From Impatiens glandulifera (taxonomy: Eukaryota > Streptophyta > Magnoliopsida > Ericales > Balsaminaceae), in contig NC_061869.1 of NCBI RefSeq assembly GCF_907164915.1, forward strand, positions 46,993,771-47,057,770: a DNA stretch of 64,000 bases, given 5' to 3'. This document shows, in pieces, positions 46,127-58,225 of the stretch; positions within the stretch are counted from its first letter, which is position 1, and each line of letters starts with the position of its first letter. Below the pieces are notes generated by a model, which saw only the letters and a list, made by a program, of their open reading frames with translations, was not told the DNA's origin and made no database searches. A program made the position numbers and the translations under genes.

Positions 46127-46635
46127 ATGATGTAGTTATACAAACCTAGAGGTCGACTAGTCCATTCAAAGTTGAGGACAAGCTAGGAATTTTGAAACGT
46201 AGTTATATAATACTAGAGGTTGATTAGTCCACTCTGAGCTCGGACTAGCTGTTGGAGAATTTTAACATTGTCTTACAAGACTTGAGCTTCGATTAATCCA
46301 CTCATGTCTATGGACTAGCTTTAGGGAATGACGTAGTAATACAATACTAGAGGTCGAGTAGTCCACTCTTAGCTGGGAATAGCTTTGAGAAATATGACAT
46401 AGCCATACAATGTTAGAGGTCGATTAGTCCATTCCTGACTAGGGACTGAGGAATTGTAATATGGTTCTACAAGGCTAATGGTTCGATTAGTCTTTTAGAG
46501 GCTAGGGACTAATCCTTGAGAATTTTGACGTATTTGTAAAAAACTAGAGGTCAATTAGTCCACTCCTGATTGGGGACTAACTACTGGGAATTATGGCATA
46601 GCCATATGCCACTAGAGATCGATTAGTCTAAACAA
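46127..46635. repeat. Tandem array of about 68-bp units
   Basis: Seven to eight diverged units centred on CTAGAGGTCGATTAGTCCAC and TGGGGACTAGCT. It sits in the 3' untranslated region of Gypsy element B. Confidence 0.85.
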
Positions 46636-46689
46636 ATATGAGGAAAAAACTTGTCTTAATCCTGGTCTAGACTAGCTTGGGAGTCGTCG

Positions 46690-47185
46690 TAATCCTGCTA
46701 AGGCTGGATTGGAGACGTTATAATCCTATTAAGGCTTGATTGAAGCCGTCATAATTCTGCTGAGGCTGGATTAGGGTCGTTGTAATCCTGTTAAGGTTGG
46801 ATTGGATTCGTTATAATCATGTTAAGGCTGGATTGGAGTCGTCGTAATCTTGCTAAGGAAAGTTTAGAGTCGATGTAATCCTGCTAAGACTAAATTAGAG
46901 CCATTGTAATTTTGCAAAGGCTAGATTGGAAACATCGTAATCCTGCTAAGGCTAGATTAGAGTCGTCATAATCCTGCTAAAGCTAGATTAGAATCGTATT
47001 AATCCTACTAAGGCTAGATTATAGTTGTCCTAATCATGCTAAGGATAGATTAAAGTCGTTGTAATCCGGCTAAGGCCGGATTGGAGCCGTCGTAATCCTA
47101 CTAAGGCTAGATTAGGCTGTCGTAATCCTTCTAAGGCTATATTAGAGTCGTCGTAATGTTGCTAAGGCTAGATTAGAGCCATGAT
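46690..47185. repeat. Tandem array of 31-bp units
   Basis: About sixteen units of the form GTCGTCGTAATCCTGCTAAG followed by GCTAGATTAGA. It adjoins the 68-bp array and stops just before the end of the integrase remnant. Confidence 0.9.
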
Positions 47186-47213
47186 TTTGTGTGAAATGAT
47201 ATTACACACAATA

Positions 47214-48830
47214 TCAATATAGGGCATCTAGATTGCTTGGAGTAATATATTCTTCACCTTCAATTGTTGAAAGGCAAACTAAACCTCTAGAGAGGATTTT
47301 TTTGATGAGGAAGAGACCTTCCCATCGTGGTCGGAACATGCCCCTATGGTCTAACAGTTCTCGGGTTATCTTGAGCACCAAGTCACCTTCTTTTAGGCTC
47401 CCGGGCTTTACCTCTCTATTAAAGGTATTGGCCATTTGTTTCTGGAAGCCTGAGTTTTGCATAACGCGTCCAACCTGTGGTCTTTTATTAAAGTCAATTG
47501 GTACTATCGAGCTTTTACCCAATCTTCTTCAACAATGTGAGATTCCAACAGGACTCTCAATGTATGGATTTCAATCTCGATGGGTTGTATGACATCCATA
47601 CCATATACTAGAGAAAATGGGGTTTTGTCTGTCGATGCTCGAGTAGTTGTACGATATCCCCATAAGGAAAATGGAAACTTTTTATCATAGTCCTTGTACG
47701 TATTGGTCATCTTCTTAATGATCCTGATCACATTCGTGTTTGTCGCTTCGACCGCGCCGTTGGTAGTTTGGGGAGATATGGCGATGATTTGTGATGTTCA
47801 ATCTTGAACTCTTTGAGTGAGAATAAAACTTTTCCTTGGAAGTAGCTTCCATTATACGAGATAATAGCATTAGGTACTCCGTACCTGGCTATGATGTTGA
47901 CACGGATGAATTTTTCTACCTGAGTAGACTTGAGAAACTTATAAAATGTTTCCTCGACCGATTTAGAAAAATAGTCGATGGCTATAAGTATGAACTCGTG
48001 TCCATTGGAAGAATGGGGATAGATTTTCCAATTTATATCAATGCCCCATGTTGAAAAGGGCCATGATGATGTCATGTAGTAGACCAAATATGTTGGAGTA
48101 TGCTTTAGATTACCATAGATTTGATATTGGTGACAACTTTTCACATAGCTGACGCACTCTTGCTCGATATTTTTCCAATAATATCCGAGGCTGAGTATTT
48201 TCTTGGCGAGGACTAGTCCATTCATGTGTGGACCACACACACCTGCGTGTACTTCTTCTATAATCCATCGTGCTACGAGACTATCAACACAGAACATGTT
48301 TTGACCAACAAAAGATCATTTGTATAGCTTGTTAGCTATCCAAGCATAGTTGGTGGAATACTTGCACATGGCTCTTCGTTCCTTAGCTCGGAAATGGGTG
48401 AGATATTTTCCATACACGATGTAGTTTTGAAGAATATCGAACTATGGTTTGGTAGAAACTTGAATAGAGGCTACCACTCCAACTTCGAAATCAAATTTCC
48501 ATTTTTTTCGGACCTTTAGAGGTTTAACCTTAATTCAAACACGAATTTGGGGCATAGATGCTAGCGTAGACAAAGCATCGGCAAAGCGATTTTGGATTCT
48601 TGGCGCGTGTACAAAAGACACGTGATCGAACTTGTCAATAAAATGGAGTAGGCAAGTGTGATAGGGTTTAATATTTTCCCCTCCTACTTGTCCTGCTCCG
48701 TTAACCTGGGATATAACCATATTAGTGTCGCCAACTACGTCTAGTTTAGTTGCCCCTCTTTTGTATGAGATTTTGAGACCTAATAGAAATGCTTCATACT
48801 CAGCTTCATTGTTGGTTACGAAATATTATA
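47214..48830 (-). pseudogene. Ty3/Gypsy Tat-type pol remnant (RNase H and integrase)
   Basis: The minus strand begins within RNase H (FVTNNEAEYEAFLLGLKIS, LDVVGDTNMVISQVNG, IQNRFADALSTLAS), then the integrase zinc region (EVHAGVCGPHMNGL, CHQYQIYGN). It continues with the catalytic core (WGIDINW, FILIAIDYFSKSVE, RYGVPNAIISYNGSYFQG with the second Asp changed to Tyr), KIEHHKSSPY, LWGYRTTTRASTDKTPFSLV, and a C-terminal domain (GDLVLK, GPY-type RPRWEGLFLI). Frames change near 47730 and 47510. RT and everything upstream are cut off at about 48840 by an unrelated LTR-like sequence. Confidence 0.9.
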
Positions 48831-48857
48831 ACTTAATAGAAATGGGATTGTAGGTTT

Positions 48858-50122
48858 GTAGACACTCATTTTTAACCCTCTCCCCAGTTTTATAGTTTAT
48901 ACTTTTAATAAATTTGAGCCTATACAAAATTTCTCAAATTAATTCACGGGCTCATTGCACAATTTATTTTAAAGACAATTATATTTAGAACAATTGATTT
49001 TTGAAATAATTGATTTTAGATTCTTAGTAAATTAAGTATATTTTTGTATTTTGTTTTCATTAATTAGATTAGTTGTTTTAAATAATTAGTTTGGTTATTC
49101 TATTTTTATTTAACTAGATTAAGTTAGATTAATTTAATTAAATTTATTATTTTTTTGATTCCTTTATATTAAGATTAAATAGGATTATTTCCTTTTAAAA
49201 AGGAATAATCATTTTATTTTCCCTTTTATTATTATTATTAGTTATTTAAGTTAATTAATAATTTGGTTTTTTAATTAACCCTTTTTTTATAGGATTTTGG
49301 AGAGGCAAAATCAAAAGTGGAGGGAAGAGAACCGTTGGGAAATCAAAAGAGGAAGAAGGATTCAACCGACTGTGAGTTGAAGAGGAGCATGAACACTTGG
49401 ATATTTTTGTATTAAAAATTAAAATGACCAAGTATTACATCATTTATTAATTAGAGCTTAAATTAAAATGACAAAGTATTATTTATACATGTTTAAAATA
49501 GAAATATTTTTCTAACGTAAAGTGTCTTAAATGGACCTTTGGACCCTAGGTTTCATAGTTTTTCTTATAAATACACACCCTTGTGCACTTGCACAAAATA
49601 CTTCTTTTTCACTCTCAAGTGCACCTATGCTGCCCTTTCTATCTCTACAAGAAAATCTTTCAATTTCAAAATCTAAGAAAGAGCAACAACTGGTGTGGTT
49701 GTGTCACAAGTCTCTTTCTTAGAGTTTTCATCCCTTTTGTAAAGATATAAGGAGCAGCCGCTTTGTAGACTACCTTTGATCCCTTTGTTTTTCCATTCCT
49801 TTATTTGTTTATAACATGAAATTGACATTTGCATGATTTCATAATAAGTTTTTGTTTTGTTTTAATTTATTTTCATTCTTGCCTGTACATAATGTAAATA
49901 TTAAATTCTTTTTTAAGTAAAACACAAAAGAAAAACAAAATCTCTCTTGAATTGCCATTTAAAAAAAACTTAAAAGGTATTATATAAAAAAAATAATTTG
50001 TTTTGATTTGATTTTTTTTTATGATGTTAGATCTAGTATTTACATTATATGTTTGTTTATTAATATGTTAATAACAAAGTTAGGAATTTTTTTATTTAGT
50101 TTGTGATCCATTTGGGTCACCA
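48858..50122 (+). mobile_element. LTR-like sequence, probably Gypsy, solo or partial
   Basis: Begins TGTAGACACTCATTTTTAAC, the sort of start I know from Tat-type LTRs. It has CTTATAAATACACACCC (TATA) at about 49565 followed by CTTGTGCACTTGCAC and a transcribed-like leader, then T-rich sequence. It seems to continue past the Mutator-like insertion at 56392-56950. No LTR end was fixed. The 63- and 101-codon plus-strand frames here are not recognised and are not called. Confidence 0.4.
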
Positions 50123-50592
50123 ATTAGTTAAAGGCCCAATTACCATTTGAGGTTCGAAGGACAATTTTATCAAATAGGGTCGAACTTTGAGTTTAGCCAT
50201 TTGGGGATCGAACTATGTAATATTTTTCCATTTGAGGCTTTTCACAAACGGGTCGTTTAGTCCGTCTATTTTAAATGAAGTTACATTACTTTGTTTTTAT
50301 TTTAAGTTTTTTAATTTATTTTTATATCAATCAAAACCCAAATTTCTTTTTATATCAAACCCAACACCACACTTCTCCACAATCTTCATCCGATTCTATT
50401 CCATCATACTCATTATCTTCTTTCATCTCCTCATTCAAAGATTCACACCATTGTTGTTACTTCGATGTTTTTTTCTGGGATTGCTCAAGTAACTTTCGAT
50501 TGGAATTGCATCATCTTGGCATAATAATGAAAACAAGAATTATTGGCATCATAGAAACCCAGATGGGAATACTCATGGCCATTATGCCTTTT

Positions 50593-50960
50593 TGTTAGGA
50601 TTTGTATCTCCCAAATCCGACCTGCTTGAAAACAATATGTAAAAACAAAAGAAAAAAGAACACAAGAACACACAGATTTATAGTGGTTCACTCAAATTGA
50701 GCTACATCCACTTCAGCCACCACTAGATTTACTATAAAAAAGAAGAAGGAATACAAAGTTTTTTCCTCACACTTTATCTCTCTAGAATTCTGTCTACACA
50801 ATGTAAACCCTTAATAATCACATATTTATAGGGTAAATATTCAGGTAATAAACCTAAATAACTTTGGTCAGGCCCAAGTCAAAAACCAAAAAAAAAAAAC
50901 CCAATAAACTTTAATTAACAATGTAGAGTTTATTATAAGTGTAGGCTCCATAACTCAATA
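50593..50960 (-). repeat. 3' LTR of the TNT1-like Copia
   Basis: Minus strand begins TATTGAGTTATGGAGCC (first bases changed from TGTTGAG in the other LTR) and ends CAAATCCTAACA. The adjoining PPT reads CCAAGTGGGAGAT on the minus strand (50961-50973). Confidence 0.93.
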
Positions 50961-51022
50961 ATCTCCCACTTGGAGACTAACTTCATCATCTCTCGATCGG
51001 TAGTGGTTTTCCATTTGGTGTC

Positions 51023-53886
51023 TTAACGAAGAAGACCAACTGAAGTTGCACACAACTTCAGTTTCTCATTTGTCACAGCTTTCATCAACATATCAGCTAG
51101 ATTCTCACTCCCGGGAATCTTCTCAAGAGCTAATACTCCATCTTCGAAAGCTGACCGGATAAAATGATAACGAACCTGTATATGCTTCGTCCTGCCATGA
51201 TAAACAGGATTCTTTGCCAAATGAATGACACTCTGACTGTCGCATCGCAACACACTTCCCTCGTAGTCTTGACCCAATTCTCGCAAAAAGGGTTGTAACC
51301 ACATCATTTCCTTAGCAGCTTCTGTCACAGCAACATACTCTGCCTCACAACTAGAAAGAGCAACAATCTTCTGTAATTTTGAAACCCAATTGATTGCAGT
51401 ACCTCCCAGAGTATAAATGTACCCTGTTGTGCTCTTCCTACTATCAACATCACCACCATTGTCAGCATCAACATATCCTTCCAAACTCATATTAGACTTT
51501 TGAAAACACAAAGCGAGACCCGTACTTCCTCTTAAGTATCGTAGTATCCACTTTACTGCTTCCCAATGTTGTCTACCCGAGTTGCTCATGAATCTTCTAA
51601 CAACTCCCACTGCATATGCTATGTCTGGTCTTGTGCAAACCATCGCATACATAATACAACCAATGGCAGAGGCATACGGAACAGTGGCCATGTAATTTTT
51701 CTCCTCCTCTGTTGAAGGCGACTGATCTTTAAATAGTCTGAAGTGACTAGCTAAGGGGGTAGTAACTGGTTTTGCATCATACAAGTTGAACCTGTTAAGA
51801 ACTTTCTTCACATATTCTTTTTTTGAAAGCTTGAGAACTTCTTCATCCCTGAAAATTCTCATCCCAAGGATTTGTTTAGCAGCACCCAAATCCTTCATTG
51901 CAAACTTTTCAGACAACTCTTTCTTGAGTTTGTTAATCTCATACAAGCTTGCTCCAGCAATCAACATGTCATCAACGTAGAGGAGCAGAATAATGTACAA
52001 TTTGTCAAATCTCTTGATATAACAACAATGATCAGCTTCACACCTTAGAAAATTGTTACTTTTCATGAAGTTATCGAACTTCTTGTACCATTGCCTTGGA
52101 GCCTGTTTCAAACCATACAGACTCTTCTAAAGCTTACACACAAGCTCATCTTTTCCTTTGATTTCAAATCCTTCTGGTTGTCGCATATAAATCTCTTCAT
52201 CTAAATCACCATGAAGAAAAGAAGTTTTGACATCCATTTGTTGAAGATGAAGGTCTTCTTTCACAACCAAACTCAAAATAGTTCTGATTGTCATCAATTT
52301 AACTACTAGAGAGAAGATTTCATTGTAGTCAATACCTTCTTTCTGTTGAAATCCTTTCACAACCAACCTTGCCTTGTACCTCATGCTTTTATCATGTTCT
52401 TCTTTAATCCTGAAGATCCATTTGTTGTGAAGTGCTTTCTTTCCCTTTGGTAGCTCAGTGAGCTCCCAAGTCTGATTCAACATCAAAGAATCCATTTCAT
52501 CTTTCATAGCAGACTCCCACTTAATCGATTCATCAGATTGTATTGTTTCCTCATAACATTCAAGTTCACCTCTATCTGTCAACAAGATATAGTTCAGAGA
52601 TGGAGACCACCTCTCAACTGGTTTTCGATTTCTTGATGATCTTCTCAACTATATAACCGGTGTTTTCTGATTTACCTCTGGGGCCACGTTCTCAACGATT
52701 TCATCTTCAACAATACATTGTTCTTCTTCGACAATTGGTATATATTCAGCTGAAAATTCTCTCAAATCGACTGTACCAGTCTCTTCCAACTTGGAATCAC
52801 CATCTGATGTCTTCCCAACACAATCTTTGTAGAGAACCTGTTCATTGAAGATAACATTTCTAATACGAATGATCTTCTGATTTTGATTATCCCAGAAACG
52901 ATAACCAAACTCGATATTACCATAACCAATGAAAAAACATTTATTAAACTTTGGATCAAGCTTGCTCCTATCACATTCATTAATATGAACATATGATAAA
53001 CAACCAAACACTTTCAAATAAGAAAGGTTTACCTTTTTATTGCTCAAAGCTTCTTCAGGAATTCTGAATTTAAGAGGAATAGAGGGTCCCCTGTTTATCA
53101 AATAGCTTCTGCCCAGAAGGTTTTAGGCAGCCCTGCATGCAATCTCATGCTTCTAGCACGCTCATTCAATGTTCGATTCATTCGTTCAGCTACTCCATTC
53201 TCTTGAGGCGTTCGGGGAACAGTCTTCACCATACTGATCCCATTCACAATACAATACTCTTTGAAATCTGAATTGATATATTCACCTCCTTTGTTGGATC
53301 TCAAACACTTAACTTTCTGATTTGTTTCATTTTCAACCAAAGCCTTCCATTTCTTGAAAATAACAAATACTTCAGACTTGTGCTTCATAAAATATACCCA
53401 TACCTTTCTTGTCGAATCATCTATAAATGTCACGTAGTATTGTGATCCGCCAATAGAAAAAACAGGTGCAGGTCCCCACACATCAGTGTGTACCAACTCT
53501 AGCCTTTCTTTCTTGAGCTCCTTCCCAATTTTTCAGAAACTCACCCGTTTCTGTTTTCCAAGATTGTAGGTTTCACATAACTGATGTTCAACAGACTTCA
53601 GTTCTAGAATCTACACATTCTTTAAAAGAATTTTCATCCCTTTTTCGCTCATATGGCCCAACCTGCAATTCCACAGCTCACTGTTCTTCGACTCATCAAC
53701 TATAGCAGCAACTGATTCTCTACAAGTTGAAGTCGTGTATAACGTTCCAGTTTTGTGACCTCGAGCAACAACTATTGCTCCTTTAGTCACCTTCCACGCA
53801 CCATTTCCACAACTGAAATTGTGACCTTCTTCATCAAGTTGTGTAATAGAGATCAAATTGCGCATTAAACCTGGAATGTATCTCAC
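51023..53886 (-). pseudogene. TNT1-like Copia pol, lightly damaged
   Basis: Pre-integrase (ELWNCRLGHMSEKGMKIL); integrase core (HTDVWGPAPV, FIDDSTRKVWVYFMK, SNKGGEY with the Asp changed to Asn, PQENGVAERMNRT); KCFFIGYG; RT (HNKWIFRIKEE, QQMDVKTSFLHGDL, LLYVDDMLIAG); RNase H (YVDADNGGDVDSRKSTTGYI, LSSCEAEYVAV, GRTKHIQVRYHFIR). Breaks: stops near 53611-53500, a deletion just after FWAEA near 53100, and in-frame stops at 52649-52651 and 52127-52129. The last 362 codons are uninterrupted. Confidence 0.93.
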
Positions 53887-53951
53887 CTTATTAATCTTTC
53901 AAACAGAACCATTTGCCATCTTTAATTTGATGTCCCCCATGACAACAATAT

Positions 53952-54914
53952 CTAGTGGCTCACCATCTGCGAGATAAACTTTCCACAGTTTCCAGCCACA
54001 TAATTCTTCATTAATTCTTTGTGGGCAGTGGTGTGGAAAGACGTTCCTAAGTCCAAAACCCATGAATCTATCGGGCTATCAACAGACAGAAATAACGCAT
54101 CAGTGACAAATTCTGTAACAACGTTGGCTGTATCATTTTTATCATCACCATTTTTCTTCAGTGCTTTGCAGTTCCTCTTTAAATGACCTTGTTTACCACA
54201 ATTCCTACACTCAAATGTCCGCCCAGACTTGGACTGACTTCTCCTGCTCCTTGACATAGATCTGCTCTTACCTCGGTTGAAATTTCTATCATTACATTTT
54301 CCCATGTTTTCCACATTCAGAGCAGAACCTTTGAATGTTTCACCAGAATCAATTTCACGAACTTCTTCAGCAAGAATACGATCTTTAACTTCAACAAATT
54401 TCAGTTTAGCATTTCCAACTGAATTACTAATTGCTGCCCTCATAGGTTCCCAACTATTTGGTAGAGATGCTAACAAAATCAGGACACTAACTTCATCCCC
54501 AAAATCAATCTCAACAGATAGCAATTGATTCACAATTGTATTGAATTCATTCAAATGAGTAGTGACAGAAGTACCATCAACAATGCTTAAGTAAAAGAGT
54601 CTTTTTATTAAATGTACCTTGTTGTTAGCAGATGATTTCTCATACATATCAGAAAGAGCTTTCATCAGGCCCATGGTGGACTTCTCCTTTGCTATATTGT
54701 GAGAAAATGTCTTGGCTAGCGTCAATCGGACAACTCCCAAAACCTGTCTATCAAGGAGTTTCCATTTAGCTTCATCCATCTTATCTGGTTTCTCACTCAA
54801 AGGAACATGAAGTTTCTTTCCATAGAGATAATCTTCAATCTGCATTCTCCAGAAGGCATAATATGTCCCATCAAATCTTCCAATCCCATGTCATATACTG
54901 TTCTCACTTGCCAT
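53952..54914 (-). pseudogene. TNT1-like Copia gag and protease start
   Basis: The probable original start is the ATG at 54914, with an in-frame TGA at 54891-54893 eight codons in. The frame then runs from RFDG...FWRMQIEDYLYGKKLH through the UBN2-type gag (LLDRQVLGVVRLTL, EFNTIVNQLLSV) and a CCHC knuckle (CRNCGKQGHLKRNC) to the protease start (DSWVLDLGTSFHTT, with Asp-Leu-Gly instead of Asp-Ser-Gly/Asp-Thr-Gly). A frame change near 53980 separates it from the rest of pol. Confidence 0.9.
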
Positions 54915-54943
54915 TGTTTCCAATGCTCAGATCTAGCCTAGTT

Positions 54944-54955
54944 GCTCTGATACCA
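54944..54955 (-). other. Primer binding site of the TNT1-like Copia
   Basis: TGGTATCAGAGC on the minus strand, two bases from the 5' LTR: initiator-Met tRNA site. Confidence 0.95.
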
Positions 54956-54957
54956 GT

Positions 54958-55325
54958 TGTTAGGATTTGTATCTCCCAAATCCGACCTACTTGAAAACAA
55001 TCTATAAAAACATAAGAAAGAAGAACACAAAAACAAACAGATTTATAGTGGTTCACTCAAATTGAGCTACATTCACTTCATCCACCACCAGATTTAATAT
55101 GAAAAAGAAGAAGGAATACAGAGTTTTTGCCTCACACTTTATCTCTCTAGAATTCTGTCTATACAATGTAAACCCTTAATAATCACATATTTATAGGGTA
55201 AACATTCAGGTAATAAACCTAAATAACATTGGTCAGGCCCAAGTCCGAAACCAAAAAAAGAAAACCCAATAAACTCTAATTAACAATGTAGAGTTTATTA
55301 TAAGTGTAGGCTCCATAACTCAACA
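54958..55325 (-). repeat. 5' LTR of the TNT1-like Copia
   Basis: 368 bp; minus strand TGTTGAGTTATGGAGCC to CAAATCCTAACA. Twenty-odd substitutions against the 3' LTR and no length change. Confidence 0.93.
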
Positions 55326-56391
55326 CTTTTAATGTTGTGAAAATGGAGCATATCTGGATACTTCCATGTCTGAACTTAGAATATGGAGTATGCATGATAT
55401 GGAAGAGAACTCCTTCTTATCGATGCACTAAAAGGTCAGGAGCCCAACAACAAATAAATATCACTTCAATACAATCTTGATCTCCCACCTCAAAAAGTTC
55501 AAGTTGTCAAAGAGAATGCACCCATTTATTTGAATGGTGGATCAAATAACAACTTGCCTTTATCTAGTTTAGATGGTGTTAGTTGCCAGGATAAATTAGT
55601 GTAGGTATTGTGTCAGGATTGACACCTACTTTTAATTGCATATATAAACCAGACAAATTTTTATTTTTGTCTTAAATCAGTTAAAGTTAATGATCTTTGT
55701 TCTAAACCAACAAAGACTTATCTACCACATGAATGCAGCAATGATAAAAACTGTATAGCTTGTGAAACAAACTAGGGAAACCAATCTAATAATTAAGGCT
55801 ACTCAAGTTATTCCATCTCGAGGTCTCCGATTGGTTCCTCCTCATAAATTGAAACTTAACACTTTTCATCTTTCAAGTCAAGTCAAATATGGCACCATTA
55901 GAGATAAAGACTGTAAATGATATCTATTCAAATGCAAACACCAAAGACAGACAATCATCAGATTGATTTACTGTTTGTATTCAACGAACTCAACTCTACT
56001 AAAAAATCATTCCAAAACACAAGGTAATGAGGAATTGAATTTTGTAAAGAAAAACAGAATGACCTGGAAAAGAAATTTCAAGCATAGGAAGAAGGAGATG
56101 GAAGAAGGGTGGTTCGTAATTTGAAGGAAGAGATGGAAGGAGATAGTCCGAAAGAGAACTGGATTAATAATTTTGGAGGAGAGAGAAGGACCGAGTTTTT
56201 GTTTGATATAAAAAAAATTAACTAATGCCATGTCATTTAAAACAAACGGAGTTTAAACAGTTATTTGTGAAAAGCCTAATGCCAAAATATTTGATAATTC
56301 GAGCCCCAAATGGTTCAATTCAAAGTTCGAGCCCTATATGGTAAAATCGCCCCAAGTTCGAGCCTCAAATGGTAATTGGGTCATTAATTAA

Positions 56392-56952
56392 ATAACTAAT
56401 AGCATGTATGACACATGAAAACTAGTACGTTTCTGCCGATTAACGACACTTAACACCCGAAAATCTAGCCCTGGGATGCATTGGAAGAGCATTCGATCGA
56501 TAAAACTACACCTTGGAGCGTACTCAAGTGCCAATCGACAGAGGAGTTTTTCTACACATAGAGGTTGACGCCTTCCCGACGCTTCCAGCACTTCTGAATG
56601 CTTTTGTAAACACAAGACCGAGAAAACTAGTCTGGCTCTATTCCTGTGCTGGTTTTCCAGATGCTCGGGACCCTCAAACTAGACCCAAGCCTAATTTTTT
56701 ACCAAGAAAACTTAGCCACGGGTTAACCTTTCGTCGCACCGGGTCCCTTTAGACATCCTAAGGATTATTTTCTTTATTATTTTATTTTATTTCTTTTATT
56801 AGCCTCTTTGGGCTATAATTTGCACCCAAGAATGAGCTCATTCCTGTTTAGGACCGAAAGGGAAAGGTGTTGCTGGCCAAGGACCAATGCTGACTACACA
56901 TGTCGACCGAAACCGGACCAATGCTGGCCAAGGACCAATGCTGACTACACAT
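56392..56952. other. Stretch between the Mutator-like element and Copia C
   Basis: Probably the continuation of the LTR-like sequence at 48858-50122 (leader-like text, then a T-rich run at 56765-56800). Just before Copia C there is a short direct duplication of GGCCAAGGACCAATGCTGAC (about 56873 and 56923). No gene is recognised; the 75-79-codon frames are on both strands of the same stretch and are not called. Confidence 0.4.
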
Positions 56953-58180
56953 TGATAAGAAAAATTAAGTAAAGTTAATTTTTGGAACCGGCTAGAAAAA
57001 CCAAACAATTGTTAACCTCTATGTGCAGGAACAGATCAAATCGTATGAACCGGCTGGAGCCTCATCAACCGGCTGTTGAAATACCTCAAAGAAAATCAGT
57101 TCCAAGTGATCAATTAAAAGATCAGAGGAACCGGTTTCAAATCTATCAAGAGACTGGCCAGCAAAGACAAAGTCCACGTTCCAGCCGGATCATATTGCAC
57201 AAGAGACAAAACCGGAAACTACAATCTACAAGAGTGACGTAACATGACGAAATAGACGTGTCTCGAAGAGATAAAAGAAGATAAGATCCGATCGGAAGCA
57301 TGCGAGGAAAGCAATGATGATTTACTGATCCGATGTTGACAACCGGAGGTGCATGCTCGACACGTGTTCGAATCTGAAAACCGATTACGTCATCCTACAC
57401 TCAGAGGTGTCTGCATGATTGCCAAGTGTTGAGGAAAGTGAAACGTGCAAGTAACCTCCCTTCACCGGCGTGATAATGATCAACCAATCTAGAGGAGAGA
57501 GAAGAAAATGACCGTTTGGATCTCATCTACTATAAAAGGGAAATGAATCGACTTCATTAAAGACAGCGACAATTACGAATCACATCCTTCTAAGAAAAGC
57601 GATAAGTTACAAAAATCTTAGAGAGATAAAATTTTACGATCCAAAACCGGTGTGTCATAAACCAGAAGCTTTCTGTGTCTTGTTGTGTTGAGTTATTGTA
57701 TTACATCAAAGAGTGAGTTGGTGTAACCGGCGAGTAGAGAGTTGGGCTCGACCGATAGTGTTGTTGTAACTTTGAAAGTTAGTGGAGATCCTTCTCATAA
57801 CCTAAGAAGAATGGGTGACGTAGGAGGGTTTGCTCCGAACATCCATAAAAAATCTTGTCTCGTGTCACTTCTTTCGTTTCATTACTTACTCAAATAACCT
57901 AACCTCAAACCAAATTAATCGTATTCTGTAAACCGGTCCACTCATATCTCTAAAACCGACTCCTTCTAAAACATCATCTAAGTCGCATACGTTGCTTCAA
58001 ACTGAAACAGATATTTCCGCCCTTGAACCCGGTTCAAGAGTCTGTGACAGTTTGCGAAGTGCTGAGAACGGTTATAGTCTCTAACCGGACTATCACCAAA
58101 GTGTTGTGTGTTGTGTAAGAGGCCACCCTTCCTGAAACCGAAAACACTCCGGTCCTCCAAGGGCGTCCCCGATCCTAACA
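56953..58180 (+). repeat. 5' LTR of Copia C
   Basis: 1228 bp from TGATAAGAAAAATTAAGT to CCCCGATCCTAACA. Contains GTGCAGG near 57025, CTATAAAAGGG (TATA) at about 57530-57540, and the CCTTCTCATAACC...GGGTGACGTAGGAGGG block at 57783-57850. The transcription start is expected about 30 bp after the TATA. Confidence 0.9.
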
Positions 58181-58182
58181 AG

Positions 58183-58194
58183 TGGTATCAAAGC
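58183..58194 (+). other. Primer binding site of Copia C
   Basis: TGGTATCAAAGC, one base from the consensus TGGTATCAGAGC, two bases after the LTR end. Confidence 0.88.
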
Positions 58195-58225
58195 GAGGTT
58201 CTTAGCACTCAAGCAACCGAAGAAG

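Larger units (their letters stand above)
44285..47213 (-). mobile_element. Tat-like Gypsy element B, 3' untranslated region
   Basis: No open coding frame of note. 44285-44640 has loosely repeated GATAACAACAATTGTG-type phrases continuing those at 28200-28830. 44700-45900 is degenerate, with 45170-45780 similar to 25790-26080. Two tandem arrays follow (46127-46635 and 46690-47185). Long, repeat-filled sequence between pol and the 3' LTR is a known trait of the Tat/Ogre lineage. Confidence 0.65.
50593..55325 (-). mobile_element. TNT1-like Copia retrotransposon, 4.73 kb, nearly complete
   Basis: LTRs of 368 bp at 50593-50960 and 54958-55325 (about 94% identical by eye) are flanked by a perfect CTTTT duplication (50588-50592 and 55326-55330). 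PBS and PPT are in the right places, and gag-protease-integrase-RT-RNase H is on the minus strand. Coding is interrupted by a few stops and small deletions. LTR divergence is greater than in Copia A, so this insertion is older than A. It sits inside the Mutator-like element. Confidence 0.95.
50132..56382. mobile_element. Mutator-like inverted-repeat element, hosting a Copia
   Basis: The left arm (50132-50300) and the reverse complement of the right arm (56222-56382) match along about 160 bp: CCCAATTACCATTTGAGG, then GGGTCGAACTTTGA/GGGCTCGAACTTTGA, ATTTGGGG, and GGCTTTTCACAAA. Flanks ATTAGTTAA (50123-50131) and ATTAATTAA (56383-56391) are a 9-bp duplication with one change, as for Mutator-like elements with long TIRs. 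Without the inserted Copia it is about 1.5 kb and encodes no transposase I can see, so it is non-autonomous. Its interior (50300-50587 and 55331-56221) is of unknown origin and might be captured gene sequence. Confidence 0.75.
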
